Translations under genes and position numbers: made by a program | Source of the DNA: Delftia acidovorans | Lineage (GTDB): Bacteria; Pseudomonadota; Gammaproteobacteria; Burkholderiales; Burkholderiaceae_C | Length of the DNA: 64,000 nucleotides | Direction: 5' to 3' | Assembly: GCA_031286585.1 (NCBI GenBank) | Contig: JAITUC010000019.1 | Span: 359,028-423,027, forward strand | Notes under the pieces: model-generated | Database searches by the model: none | What the model saw: the letters and a program-made list of their open reading frames with translations, nothing else | Told to the model about the DNA's origin: nothing | Part shown: in pieces, positions 8,907 to 17,257 of the stretch | Layout of the letters: every line of letters begins with the position of its first letter | Position numbering within the stretch: the stretch's first letter is position 1

Positions 8907-9938
8907 ATGAACAGTATTCCATCCCTATCGGCCGCCGGCGGCGCCAGCCCCAGGCAGCATTCACACCGTTTCGACGAAGGCAACCCGCTGGGCGAGCGCC
9001 GTGCCATGCTGGCTGCTGGGCTGACGGCGGCCATGATGGTCGGGGAGATCGCAGGCGGGTACGGATTCAACTCCATGGCGCTGCTGGCCGATGGCTGGCA
9101 CATGGGATCGCACGCGCTGGCGCTGGGGCTATCCGCTGGCGCCTATGCGGCCGCGCGCAGATTGGCGGGCGATACGCGCTTTGCCTTCGGCACCTGGAAG
9201 ATCGAGGTGCTGGCCGGCTACACCAGCGCCATCTTGCTGCTGCTGGTGGCGGGCGGCATGGCCTGGCAGTCGGTGCAGCGCCTGTTCTCGCCCTCGCCCA
9301 TCCACTACGAGCAGGCCCTGGGCGTGGCCGCGCTGGGCCTGCTGGTCAACCTGGTGTGCGCCTGGCTGCTGAAGGGCGGGCACGGGCATCACCATGGTCA
9401 TGGTCATGGTCACGACCACGGACATCACCACGGGCACGGCGGGCATGCGCACGGCGACCATGCGGGCGACCGCGATCACGGCGGCCATGGCAACCACGGC
9501 GATCTCAACCTGCGCTCGGCCTACCTGCATGTGCTGGCCGATGCCGCCACCTCGGTGATGGCCATCGCCGCCCTGTTCGGCGGCATGGCCTGGGGCCTGG
9601 GATGGCTGGACCCGGCCATGGGCCTGGCCGGCGCCGTGCTGGTGGCGGCATGGGCCCTGGGCCTGCTGCGCGACAGCAGCCGCGTGCTGCTGGACGCCGA
9701 GATGCACGCCCCCGTGGTCCGCGAGGTGCGCGAGGCCATCGCCCAGGCGCCGTTTGCCGCGCTGATTTCCGACCTGCATGTCTGGCGAGTGGGCAAGGCG
9801 CGCTACGCCTGCATCGTGGCGCTGGACGCGCCCGCAGGCGTGGACCCCGATGCCGTGCGCCAGCTGCTCGGCGTGCATGAGGAACTGGTCCACGTCACGG
9901 TGGAAGTCAACCGGCCGCAGCCGGCTGCGACACACTGA
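8907..9938 (+). CDS. dmeF: Cation diffusion facilitator, DmeF-type Co/Ni exporter
   Basis: A 343-residue inner-membrane metal-proton antiporter of the CDF family. The N-terminus carries the DmeF-like SHRFDEGNPLGERR. Six membrane helices follow, with the CDF metal site HMGSHALALG-type motif in helix II (ALLADGWHMGSHA) and the second half-site in helix V (HVLADAATSVMA). Between helices IV and V lies a His-rich cytoplasmic loop of about 40 residues (158-198) with some 18 histidines. The C-terminal ferredoxin-like domain (ISDLHVWRVGKARYACIVAL) ends the protein. The divergent RcnR-like regulator and the palindrome between them support cobalt/nickel as substrate. It converges on the binding-protein gene with only 2 bases between stops. 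Confidence 0.9.
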   Translation: MNSIPSLSAAGGASPRQHSHRFDEGNPLGERRAMLAAGLTAAMMVGEIAGGYGFNSMALLADGWHMGSHALALGLSAGAYAAARRLAGDTRFAFGTWKIEVLAGYTSAILLLLVAGGMAWQSVQRLFSPSPIHYEQALGVAALGLLVNLVCAWLLKGGHGHHHGHGHGHDHGHHHGHGGHAHGDHAGDRDHGGHGNHGDLNLRSAYLHVLADAATSVMAIAALFGGMAWGLGWLDPAMGLAGAVLVAAWALGLLRDSSRVLLDAEMHAPVVREVREAIAQAPFAALISDLHVWRVGKARYACIVALDAPAGVDPDAVRQLLGVHEELVHVTVEVNRPQPAATH

Positions 9939-9940
9939 GC

Positions 9941-11602
9941 CTACTGCGCGCCGGCCACCGCCGCCTGGCGCGCACCGGGCTGCTTGAACAGCTTGAAGTA
10001 CGGCGTGTTCGACGGATTCACCGGGATGTCGAACTTGCGCACCATGGCGTAGGTCTGGATCTGGTCGTGCAGCGGCAGGTAGATCAGCTCCTTTTGCACC
10101 GTGGTCCAGATGGAGTGGATGGTGGCGTCGCGCTTGCGCGCATCGCCCTCGGAGGCCAGGGAGACGATCTGGCTGTCCAGCTCGGCGTTGCTGTAGCGCG
10201 TGGCATTGGTGTTGCCCCGGCCGTTCTTGCCGCGCGTGTGCACCAGGTAGTCGAAGACATAGGCCGAGTCATAGGTGGGCACGCCCCAGCCGTAGAGGTA
10301 GAAGTCCGTCTCCTGGTTGTTGATGGCCGCCGTCTGGATGGCCAGAGGCCGTGACGACACGGCGGTCTTCACGCCGATGCGGCCCAGAAAGCCCGCAATG
10401 GCCTGGCAGATGGCCTCATCGTTCAGGTAGCGGTCATTCGTGCAGTGCAGGGTGATGCCGAAGCCGTTGGGATAGCCGGCGTCGGCGAGCAGCTTCCTGG
10501 CCTGGACAGGATCGGTCTTGCCCACGGCGCCAAAGGATTTCTCGTAGCCATGCACAAAGGGCGGCGCAATGATGTTGGTGGGCACGGACAGGCCGCGCAT
10601 CACGGCGCGCTGGATGGCCTGGCGGTCGATGGCCAGCTGGAAGGCCTGGCGCACGCGCAGGTCGGCCAGCGGGTTTTTGTCCTTCACATCGGAATGCGAC
10701 AGCGGGGCGGCGCCAACGTTCAGGCCCAGGAAGATGGTGCGGTTCTCGGCGGCCTGGTTGATGCGAAAGCGCGGGTCGGCGCTCAGGCGCGCAATGTCCT
10801 GGATGGGCAGATCCTGCACGAAGTCCACCTCTCCCGACAGCAGCGCCGCCACGCGCGTGGCCTGGGACTTGATGGGCAGGTAGACCAGTTCGTCGATCTC
10901 CAGCGGGAACAGGCCCTTGCCCCAGTAGCCGGGAAACTGCCGCAGCACGGTGCGCGTGTCCTGCTCGCGCGAGGCAATGACATAGGGCCCCGTGCCATTG
11001 GCGTTGCGAGTGGCGTAGTTCTCTTCCTTGGCCAGCGCGTTCTGCGGCTGCTCGGCGCCATGGGCCTTGGCCCAGGCGGCGCTCAGGATCTGGATGTTGA
11101 TGAGGCTGGCCGGCAGCAGCGGGTTGGGCCCGTTGGTCTTGATGTGCACGGTGAAGGCATCGACCTTGGTCACGTCGGTGATCGAGGTCAGCAGCGAGCG
11201 CATGTCCGAGGTGGGCGAGCGCGCACGGCGCAGCGAGAACAGCACGTCGTCGGCCGTGAACAGGCTCCCGTCATGGAATTTCACACCCTTGCGCAGCTTG
11301 AACTCCCAGACCGAGGGATCGGCGGTCAGCGCCCAGGATGTGGCCAGGGTGGGCACCAGCTTGCCATCGGCCGTGCGGATGATCAGCGGCTCGTAGATCT
11401 GATGCAGCAGGTTGTGGTTGGGGCCGTTGTTCAGCGCATGCGGGTCCAGCGTGGATGCGTCGGTGGAGCGCGCCCAGCGCAGGGTTTCGGCCTGGGCGGG
11501 CGGTACGCACAGCAGGGCTGCGGCCAGGGCGGGAAGCAGCGCGCAGGTGCGCAGGGCGGTGCTCAGCAAGGAAAGGCGGGGCAGGAAGCGTCTTTGGGTC
11601 AT
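9941..11602 (-). CDS. ABC transporter substrate-binding protein, peptide/nickel family (SBP_bac_5)
   Basis: A 553-residue periplasmic binding protein. It has a long twin-Arg-free signal peptide (MTQRRFLPRL, cleavage near AQAETLRW), then the family start LRWARSTDASTLDPHA and the conserved block WEFKLRKGVKFHDGSLFTADDVLFSLRR. NGTGPY and LLADAGYPNGF are further family landmarks. Ligands in this family are oligopeptides, glutathione or nickel complexes; the sequence alone does not choose. No permease or ATPase genes are next to it, so it is either an orphan receptor or borrows a transporter. The gene behind it (upstream, same strand) is an aminopeptidase, which would fit peptide use. Confidence 0.85.
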   Translation of the reverse strand: MTQRRFLPRLSLLSTALRTCALLPALAAALLCVPPAQAETLRWARSTDASTLDPHALNNGPNHNLLHQIYEPLIIRTADGKLVPTLATSWALTADPSVWEFKLRKGVKFHDGSLFTADDVLFSLRRARSPTSDMRSLLTSITDVTKVDAFTVHIKTNGPNPLLPASLINIQILSAAWAKAHGAEQPQNALAKEENYATRNANGTGPYVIASREQDTRTVLRQFPGYWGKGLFPLEIDELVYLPIKSQATRVAALLSGEVDFVQDLPIQDIARLSADPRFRINQAAENRTIFLGLNVGAAPLSHSDVKDKNPLADLRVRQAFQLAIDRQAIQRAVMRGLSVPTNIIAPPFVHGYEKSFGAVGKTDPVQARKLLADAGYPNGFGITLHCTNDRYLNDEAICQAIAGFLGRIGVKTAVSSRPLAIQTAAINNQETDFYLYGWGVPTYDSAYVFDYLVHTRGKNGRGNTNATRYSNAELDSQIVSLASEGDARKRDATIHSIWTTVQKELIYLPLHDQIQTYAMVRKFDIPVNPSNTPYFKLFKQPGARQAAVAGAQ

Positions 11603-11717
11603 GAGGTGTCCTGGCAGCCGGAACAAGATCGCAGGAAGGCGGCGGCGGGTGCCGCGCCGGCTGCACCAGACGGCCGATTGTGTGGAGCCACCGGCCCGCC
11701 GCAAAGCCTGATTGCGC

Positions 11718-13187
11718 CTATGCAAATGCGCTGCGCGCAGATGCAAAGCGCTGCGACAGCAGTGCGTACAGCGCGCGCAGGCCCTGGGCCTCGCCGCCCC
11801 TGGGACGGCCGGGGCGTTCCTCCAGATTCCAGGCGAACAGGTCCAGGTGCAGCCAGGGCAGTTCGGGCGGCACAAAGCTCTCCAGAAACAGCGCGGCCGT
11901 GATGGCGCCGCCCTGCGGCGTGCTGGCGGCGTTGAGCAGGTCGGCCTGGTCGGAGCGGAGCATGCGGCGGTACGGCGCCCACAGGGGCAGGCGCCACAGC
12001 GGGTCGGCCTGCGCGCGGCCCTGGGCCAGCAGGGCCTCGGCCCAGTCGTCATGGTTGCTGAACAGCGCGGGCAGGTCCGGCCCCAGCGCCGTGCGCGCGG
12101 CGCCCGTGAGCGTGGCCAGGTCGACCAGCAGCGCGGGCGGCGTGGGCGCGCTGCGAATGGCGTGGTGCAGCGCATCGGCCAGCAGGAGCCTGCCTTCGGC
12201 ATCGGTGTTCTCGATCTCCACGCGCCGGCCATCACCGGCCTCGATGATGTCGCCAGGCCGCAGCGCACCCGCCCCTGTGGCGTTCTCCACCGCAGGCACC
12301 AGCAGCTTCAGATGAATGGGCAGGCCCGCCCGCATCACCAGATCGGCCAGGGCCAGGGCGTGTGCGGCGCCGCCCATGTCCTTCTTCATCCAGCGCATGC
12401 CTGCGGCGGGCTTGAGGTCCAGCCCGCCCGAGTCAAAGCACACGCCCTTGCCGATAAGCACCACATGGGGGAGCGCGGCATCGCCCCAGGTCAGCTCGGC
12501 CACGCGCGGCGCCTGGGCCGCGGCCTGGCCCACGGCGTGCACCAGGGCAAAGCCTTCGGCGGGCAGTTCGTCGCCCACCCATTGCCGGTAGCGCGCGCCA
12601 TGGCGCGCAGCCAGGTCGGCCACGGCCTGGGCCAGTTGCTCAGGACCCAGCTGGTTGGCGGGCAGGTTGACGAGCCGGCGCACCTCGCCAATGGCTGCGG
12701 CCATGGGTGCGACGGCGGCCTGCTCATCGGGGCTTGCCACCAACTGAGCTAGCGATGGACCGGTTGCCGCACCCGACTGCCGCGCCTGGCGGGTCGATGG
12801 CAACGCGCCCAATGCCCAGCCCAGCAGCAGATGCGGCCTTTGAGCCTCATTCGCATCGGCGAGCGCATAGGTGCCGGGCGGCAGCGCAGTTGGGAGGCCG
12901 GCCAGTTGCCACAGCGGCTGGTCCGGGTCCACGCCGACCAGCACGCCGGCGAGGCCCGTGCCCTCGCCCTGCCCTTCACCCTGCATACCGGGCAACAGCA
13001 GAATGCGGCCCGGCTGCGCATCAAAGCCTGCGGCGCGCGCCCATCGTGCCTGGGCCGGGGGCAGTTGTTCCAGCACGGCCTCCAGCGTGGCCGGCGTGGC
13101 CCGGTGCAAGGACGTGGCGGGTTGGGGTGAGACGGCAAATGCGCCGGGGCGGGAATCGGAATGGCAGGTTGTTGCAGGGTTGGACAT
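11718..13187 (-). CDS. M17 leucyl aminopeptidase family protein
   Basis: A 489-residue cytosolic aminopeptidase. The C-terminal catalytic domain shows the M17 metal-site elements GKGVCFDSGGLDLKP (about 245-260) with MKKDMGGAA, and NTDAEGRLLLADAL (about 325-338, containing the catalytic Arg). The N-terminal domain is divergent, as in the PepA relatives called PepB-like. The ATG at 13187 is chosen; an earlier in-frame ATG at 13316 adds residues with no family resemblance. The gap to the binding-protein gene is 115 bases, so co-transcription is possible. It removes N-terminal residues from peptides. Confidence 0.87.
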   Translation of the reverse strand: MSNPATTCHSDSRPGAFAVSPQPATSLHRATPATLEAVLEQLPPAQARWARAAGFDAQPGRILLLPGMQGEGQGEGTGLAGVLVGVDPDQPLWQLAGLPTALPPGTYALADANEAQRPHLLLGWALGALPSTRQARQSGAATGPSLAQLVASPDEQAAVAPMAAAIGEVRRLVNLPANQLGPEQLAQAVADLAARHGARYRQWVGDELPAEGFALVHAVGQAAAQAPRVAELTWGDAALPHVVLIGKGVCFDSGGLDLKPAAGMRWMKKDMGGAAHALALADLVMRAGLPIHLKLLVPAVENATGAGALRPGDIIEAGDGRRVEIENTDAEGRLLLADALHHAIRSAPTPPALLVDLATLTGAARTALGPDLPALFSNHDDWAEALLAQGRAQADPLWRLPLWAPYRRMLRSDQADLLNAASTPQGGAITAALFLESFVPPELPWLHLDLFAWNLEERPGRPRGGEAQGLRALYALLSQRFASARSAFA

Positions 13188-13328
13188 GGCGTGGTCAAAG
13201 CGCGCCAGCCTAAAGGCCTGCCCGGCTATCGCAAACAAGCCTGCCGCATATGGATATGCGCAAACCCCGGATGGAAGGCAGCGCCCTGGCGCAGCCATCG
13301 ACGGCACAGGCTGCATGCCATGGTGTCA

Positions 13329-13356
13329 GCATATAATTAGCCACCATACAATATGC
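13329..13356. promoter_or_regulatory. Inverted repeat in an AT-rich divergent promoter region
   Basis: GCATAT and ATATGC are separated by 16 bases in the only AT-rich patch of the gap between the aminopeptidase and the small protein at 13401. It may be an operator or just promoter DNA; no regulator is adjacent. Confidence 0.25.
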
Positions 13357-13400
13357 CAACACTACACCCGGCGCATAGCGCCTCAACCCCAGGAAACACC

Positions 13401-13739
13401 ATGTCCCACTATCTGGTCGAGCTCTATTCCCCCAACCCCGCCTGGCTCGCCCTGCCCGCCGCGCAGCGCCAGCAGTTTCTGGAGGGGGTTGCCAGCGCCA
13501 TGGGCGGGCTGGCTGCCATGGGCGTGCAGGTGCTGGCCCTGGCCGAGACCGAGCGCGGCCTGAACCAGGCCAGCCCGCACCGCTTCCTGGGCATCTGGCG
13601 CTTTCCCGATATCGCCGCCCGCGATGCCTTGCTGGCTGGCATCAAGGCCAGCGGCTGGTACGGATACTTCGACCATGTGAACGCGGCCAGCGGCACGGGC
13701 GGCCTGGAAAGCCATCTGAAGGCGCTGGCCGAGGCCTGA
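13401..13739 (+). CDS. Small conserved protein of unknown function, DUF6616-like
   Basis: A 112-residue soluble protein starting MSHYLVELYSPNPAWLALPAAQRQ, with an AGGAAA ribosome binding site 5 bases before the ATG. The fold looks like an alpha/beta dimeric barrel (ELYSP..., LALAETE, GIWRFPD, WYGYFDHVNA). I recall similar proteins filed as DUF6616, but this is from memory. No signal peptide or membrane segment. Monocistronic between convergent and divergent neighbours; function unknown. Confidence 0.7.
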   Translation: MSHYLVELYSPNPAWLALPAAQRQQFLEGVASAMGGLAAMGVQVLALAETERGLNQASPHRFLGIWRFPDIAARDALLAGIKASGWYGYFDHVNAASGTGGLESHLKALAEA

Positions 13740-13773
13740 GGCGGACGATCAATGGGTGCTGTCGCGCAGGGCG

Positions 13774-14448
13774 CTACGGCTCAATCGGACACCCCAGACG
13801 CTTGAGCGTCTCGTCGATCCACGGCGCGCTGTAGGTACCGGCAGCGATGTCGGCCACCATCCTGGCCTCAACGACCTGCTTTTCGTGTGCTGCATCCAGC
13901 AAGGCCTGCGCCTGCGCATACGGTACGCACAGCACGCCATCGTCATCGCCGATCATGAGGTCACCGGGCTCGATCACCATGCCATCGATGGCGATAGGCA
14001 CATTGATTTCGCCAGGGCCGTCCTTGTAGGGTCCGCGGTGCGTGACGCCCGCGGCGAATACCGGGAAGCTGCCTGCACGAATCCATGCCGCGTCCCGGAT
14101 CGCGCCATGGATCACGATGCCGCCCAGCTGGCGACGCATGGCGTCTCCGACCATGATTTCTCCGATGAGTGCGTTGGTGAGGTCGCCACCCGCATCCACC
14201 ACGATCACATCCCCTGGGCTGGCCAGTTGAAGTGCCTTGTGCAGCATGAGGTTGTCGCCCGGGCGTGTCTTGATGGTCAACGCGGGGCCGGCCATGCGCC
14301 CGCCGCCGTGCATGGGGCGCAACCGCGCGCCGCCAGCCGTCATGCGAGCCATGCAGTCGCTGACGTTGGCAACAGGCACGTCGAGATAGCGCCTGGCAAT
14401 ATCAAGGCTGACGGCGCGTTGCCGCTTCAGAATTTGAAGACCGATCAT
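13774..14448 (-). CDS. RraA-like / HMG-CHA aldolase family protein
   Basis: A 224-residue protein of the RraA fold used by class II pyruvate aldolases that cleave 4-hydroxy-4-methyl-2-oxoglutarate or oxaloacetate. Family landmarks are NVSDCMARM, the GDVIVVDAGGD loop and GAIRDAAWIRAGSFPVFAAG, where the Arg-Asp pair serves substrate and metal binding. It lies last in a three-gene leftward module (dehydrogenase, Bug binding protein, this protein) facing a GntR regulator. That context suits a catabolic aldolase or lyase more than the RNase E inhibitor RraA. It is a distant paralogue of the pmdF product in this window (30093-30776). Confidence 0.8.
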   Translation of the reverse strand: MIGLQILKRQRAVSLDIARRYLDVPVANVSDCMARMTAGGARLRPMHGGGRMAGPALTIKTRPGDNLMLHKALQLASPGDVIVVDAGGDLTNALIGEIMVGDAMRRQLGGIVIHGAIRDAAWIRAGSFPVFAAGVTHRGPYKDGPGEINVPIAIDGMVIEPGDLMIGDDDGVLCVPYAQAQALLDAAHEKQVVEARMVADIAAGTYSAPWIDETLKRLGCPIEP

Positions 14449-14487
14449 GGTGTGTGCTCAGAGTGGATGGGATGAAAGCTGTGCCGC

Positions 14488-15480
14488 TCAATCCAGCGTG
14501 GTGCCGGAGCTCTTGACGATGGGCGCCAGGCGTGCGCGGTCGCTGGCGTAGAGCCTGGTCATGTCCTGCGGCGTGCCGGTGATGAGCTCGGCGCCGGAGT
14601 CGGCGATCTTCCTGGCCGTGTCGGGTGCGTTCACCACCTTGTTGATGGCTTCGTTGAGCTGCCTGACGATGGCGTCGGAGGTGCCGGCCGGGGCCATCAC
14701 GCCCCACACGCTGGCCAGCTCCACGCCCTTGATGCCGGATTCTGTGTAGGTCGGCACGTCGGGCAGCAGCTTGGAGCGGCTCGCGGTGGTCACGCCGATG
14801 GCGCGCACCTTGCCGGACTGGATGTGCGACAGCAGCGTGGGGATGGAGCCCATGTACATGTCGATGCGCCCGCCCAGCAGGTCGGGCATGGCCTGCGCCA
14901 TGCCGCGAAACGGCACGTGGGTGAACTTCACATTCGAGCTTTTCTGCCAGGCCTCGCTGACGAGGTGCGAAATGGTGCCGGTCCCCGGCGTGGCAAAGCT
15001 CAGGCGCCCGGGCTCTTTCTTCGCCGCCTGGACGATGTCGTCCAGGGACTTGTACGGCGAATCGGCATTCACCACGAGCACGGCCGGGCCGGCTGCGACC
15101 AGGGCCACGGCGCGCAGGTCCTTGTCGGGGTTGTAGGTGAGCTTGGAGTACAGCAGCGGGTTGAGCACCACGTTGTCGGTCTGCGCCATCACCAGGGTCA
15201 GGCCGTCGGCGGGGGCCTTGGCCACCTGGTCCAGAGCCAGGTTGCCACCGGCACCGGGCTTGTTTTCCACCACGACGGCCCACCCATGGGCCTCGGTGAG
15301 CTTGGTGCCGACCAGGCGCGTGAGGTTGTCGGTGCCGCCACCAGCCGGAAAGGGCACGATGAACCTGATGGGCCGCTGCGGATAGGTGCCCTGGGCATGG
15401 GCATGGGCCGGGGCCATGGCGGCAGCGGTCAGTGCCAGCAGGCCGGCGAGGGCCAGGCGGCGTCGGGTCGGGGTCGTCAT
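14488..15480 (-). CDS. Bug/TctC-family periplasmic solute-binding protein
   Basis: A 330-residue secreted binding protein with a signal peptide (MTTPTRRRLALAG, cleavage after AHAQG) and the family start YPQRPIRFIVPFPAGGGTDNLTR. Further family signs are VVENKPGAGGN, the central LLGGRIDMYMGS and VPTYTESG. Such proteins bind carboxylates for tripartite TctABC-type uptake or for sensing; no tctA/tctB is nearby. An AGGAGA ribosome binding site precedes the ATG. It sits between the dehydrogenase and the RraA-like gene, so its ligand is probably the substrate of that module, likely a hydroxy- or oxo-carboxylate. Confidence 0.9.
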   Translation of the reverse strand: MTTPTRRRLALAGLLALTAAAMAPAHAHAQGTYPQRPIRFIVPFPAGGGTDNLTRLVGTKLTEAHGWAVVVENKPGAGGNLALDQVAKAPADGLTLVMAQTDNVVLNPLLYSKLTYNPDKDLRAVALVAAGPAVLVVNADSPYKSLDDIVQAAKKEPGRLSFATPGTGTISHLVSEAWQKSSNVKFTHVPFRGMAQAMPDLLGGRIDMYMGSIPTLLSHIQSGKVRAIGVTTASRSKLLPDVPTYTESGIKGVELASVWGVMAPAGTSDAIVRQLNEAINKVVNAPDTARKIADSGAELITGTPQDMTRLYASDRARLAPIVKSSGTTLD

Positions 15481-15527
15481 TGCGGATGTCTCCTTTGGTG
15501 GTGTCGGTTGGCGCAGGGGCGCGTGGA

Positions 15528-16406
15528 TCAGGCTTGGCTGGCGAGCACGTGGCTGCCCAGCCAATCGATGGCCTCGTCGGTGGAGGTGCCGGTGAAAGGC
15601 CGGGCCGCATGCGCCCGGGCCGTGGCGGCGAACAGCGCCTCGACGGCGGGCAAGGCGATGGGCGCCAGGCCGTTGCGGGCCATCTGCTGCCGGGCCTCGG
15701 CCACCTCGTTGCGGCGGCGTGCGGAGTGCGGGATGTGCGTGCGCACCATGGACTCCATCAGCGTGCGCAGCGGTGTCTCGTCGATGTCCTGCAGCACGGC
15801 ATGCAGCTGCTCGCGCAGGCCCATCTGCTGGGCCGTCACCAGGCACTCCACGGCCAGTGCCTCGGTTCCCTTGGTGTAGATGCTGCGCAGGAGCTTGAGC
15901 GCGGCGGCATCGCCCGGTTGTTCGCCCACCACGCGAACCGAGCCGCCAAGGGGCAAGAACAATTCCTGTACAAAACCGGCCTTGCCGCCGGCCACGAGCA
16001 GCGGCGTCTTCCTGCCGCCCAGGTTGACCGCGCCGGTGATGGCCACGTCCACGAAGTGCACCACCCGGCCCCGGGCGACGCGCCGGGCCAGCTCGCCGCA
16101 TTCGCGCATCTCCTGCGGGTCGGCCGTGGTCATGTCCACGTACACCACGCCATCGCGCAGATGGGGCAGGCAGGCCTCGAACAGGCTGCGCGCCACGGTG
16201 CCGAACACGGCGCTCACCACCACGTCGGCCCCGGTCAGCCACTCGCCGGGCGCGGCATGCACCTGCGCACCAGCGGCCTGTGCAAGGTCGGCCGCCGCAG
16301 CGTTGGGCTGCAGGTCGCACAGGCCCACCAGGCTGTGTCCCTGCTCCACAAAGGCCTGCATATAGCAGGCGCCGACCATTCCACCACCCAGTATTGCGAG
16401 CTTCAT
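15528..16406 (-). CDS. NAD(P)-dependent 6PGDH/3-hydroxyisobutyrate-dehydrogenase-like oxidoreductase
   Basis: A 292-residue soluble dehydrogenase. It has an N-terminal Rossmann domain with GGGMVGACYMQAF (residues 7-19), the substrate-loop position VDVAITGAVNLGG and the catalytic-lysine helix KLLRSIYTKGTEAL. The C-terminal half resembles the DUF1932 type seen in L-threonate and related dehydrogenases. First gene of the leftward module with the Bug protein and the RraA-like aldolase. Oxidation of a 2- or 3-hydroxy acid followed by aldol/decarboxylation would fit, but the substrate is unknown. Its promoter region contains half of an inverted repeat shared with the divergent GntR gene. Confidence 0.85.
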   Translation of the reverse strand: MKLAILGGGMVGACYMQAFVEQGHSLVGLCDLQPNAAAADLAQAAGAQVHAAPGEWLTGADVVVSAVFGTVARSLFEACLPHLRDGVVYVDMTTADPQEMRECGELARRVARGRVVHFVDVAITGAVNLGGRKTPLLVAGGKAGFVQELFLPLGGSVRVVGEQPGDAAALKLLRSIYTKGTEALAVECLVTAQQMGLREQLHAVLQDIDETPLRTLMESMVRTHIPHSARRRNEVAEARQQMARNGLAPIALPAVEALFAATARAHAARPFTGTSTDEAIDWLGSHVLASQA

Positions 16407-16408
16407 AA

Positions 16409-16500
16409 AAGTACAAATTTAAAACATTGAGCGCAGTCTATGGAACGCATCCTCAATTCATCCCTAGAGATTTCCCGTAGAGATGCGAATATTTGTACTT
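16409..16500. promoter_or_regulatory. Paired GntR operator candidates
   Basis: AAGTACAAAT (16409-16418) and its exact reverse complement ATTTGTACTT (16491-16500) flank the AT-rich gap between the dehydrogenase gene and the GntR gene, 72 bases apart. Each half lies next to one of the two divergent promoters, as expected for a shared regulator acting on both. Confidence 0.5.
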
Positions 16501-16594
16501 GTTTTGTATTTTTTCGAATGCAGCGAAGCGCAACACCCCTTTCCTTCGTCACCTAGAATCGGCGCACCATCCCCACCCACTCGGTGCAAACACA

Positions 16595-17251
16595 GTGCAA
16601 AACGTGAAAGACAAGGCGTACGAGGTTCTGCGGCAGCGGCTCATCGGCGGCCACTACCGACCCGGCGAACAGCTCAAGGAGGAGCCCATTGCCCGCGACC
16701 TGGGACTGAGCCGCACACCGGTGCGCAATGCGCTGCACCGCCTGGTGGAAGATGGCCTGGCCACCGATGGCGCGGGCCAGGGTATCCGCGTGTCGGAGTG
16801 GAGCGACTGGGATGTGGAGGAAACCTTCCAGCTGCGCCTGCTGCTGGAGCCGTACGCCTCGTTCCTCGCGGCCACGCGCGGCGGCGAGGGGCTGGCCGAT
16901 GAGCTGGAGGCCAGCAACCAGCGCATGGAGGCCGGCATTGCCGCTGGCCACGACGGCATTGGCGAGGTGCAGTCAGCCAACCGGGATTTCCACCATGCGC
17001 TGATCGAGGCATCGGGCTCGCCGCGCCTCAAGACCATGCTGGCGACGATGATCGACATGCCGATCATCAAGCGGTCGTTCTACATCTACACGCCCGAAGA
17101 GCTGGTGCAAAGCCTGCACCACCATTGCGACCTGGTGATCGCCGTACGTGCCAGGGATGGAGAGCTGGCACGCCAGGTGATGCAGCTGCACCTGCGCATG
17201 TCCTACCACCGGTTCATGAAGCATCGGGGGGAATACCGCGCGGATGCATGA
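16595..17251 (+). CDS. GntR-family regulator, FCD type
   Basis: A 218-residue regulator. The N-terminal winged helix shows VKDKAYEVLRQRLIGGHYRPGEQLKEEPIARDLGLSRTPVRNAL-type spacing (seen around residues 4-47), and the C-terminal FCD domain has metal-site histidines in NRDFHHALIEAS and HHHCDLVIAVRA. A GTG start at 16595 is preferred because it puts the helix at the usual place; upstream residues back to 16493 do not look like protein. It is divergent from the dehydrogenase-Bug-RraA module and most likely represses it in response to the module's substrate. The MFS gene converges on it with a 6-base gap. Confidence 0.85.
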   Translation: MQNVKDKAYEVLRQRLIGGHYRPGEQLKEEPIARDLGLSRTPVRNALHRLVEDGLATDGAGQGIRVSEWSDWDVEETFQLRLLLEPYASFLAATRGGEGLADELEASNQRMEAGIAAGHDGIGEVQSANRDFHHALIEASGSPRLKTMLATMIDMPIIKRSFYIYTPEELVQSLHHHCDLVIAVRARDGELARQVMQLHLRMSYHRFMKHRGEYRADA

Positions 17252-17257
17252 ACAGTG

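Noticed and set aside
13774..14448. Annotation as RraA, the RNase E inhibitor.
   Set aside because: Catabolic neighbours and the aldolase-type Arg-Asp motif favour an aldolase or lyase; the inhibitor role cannot be supported.
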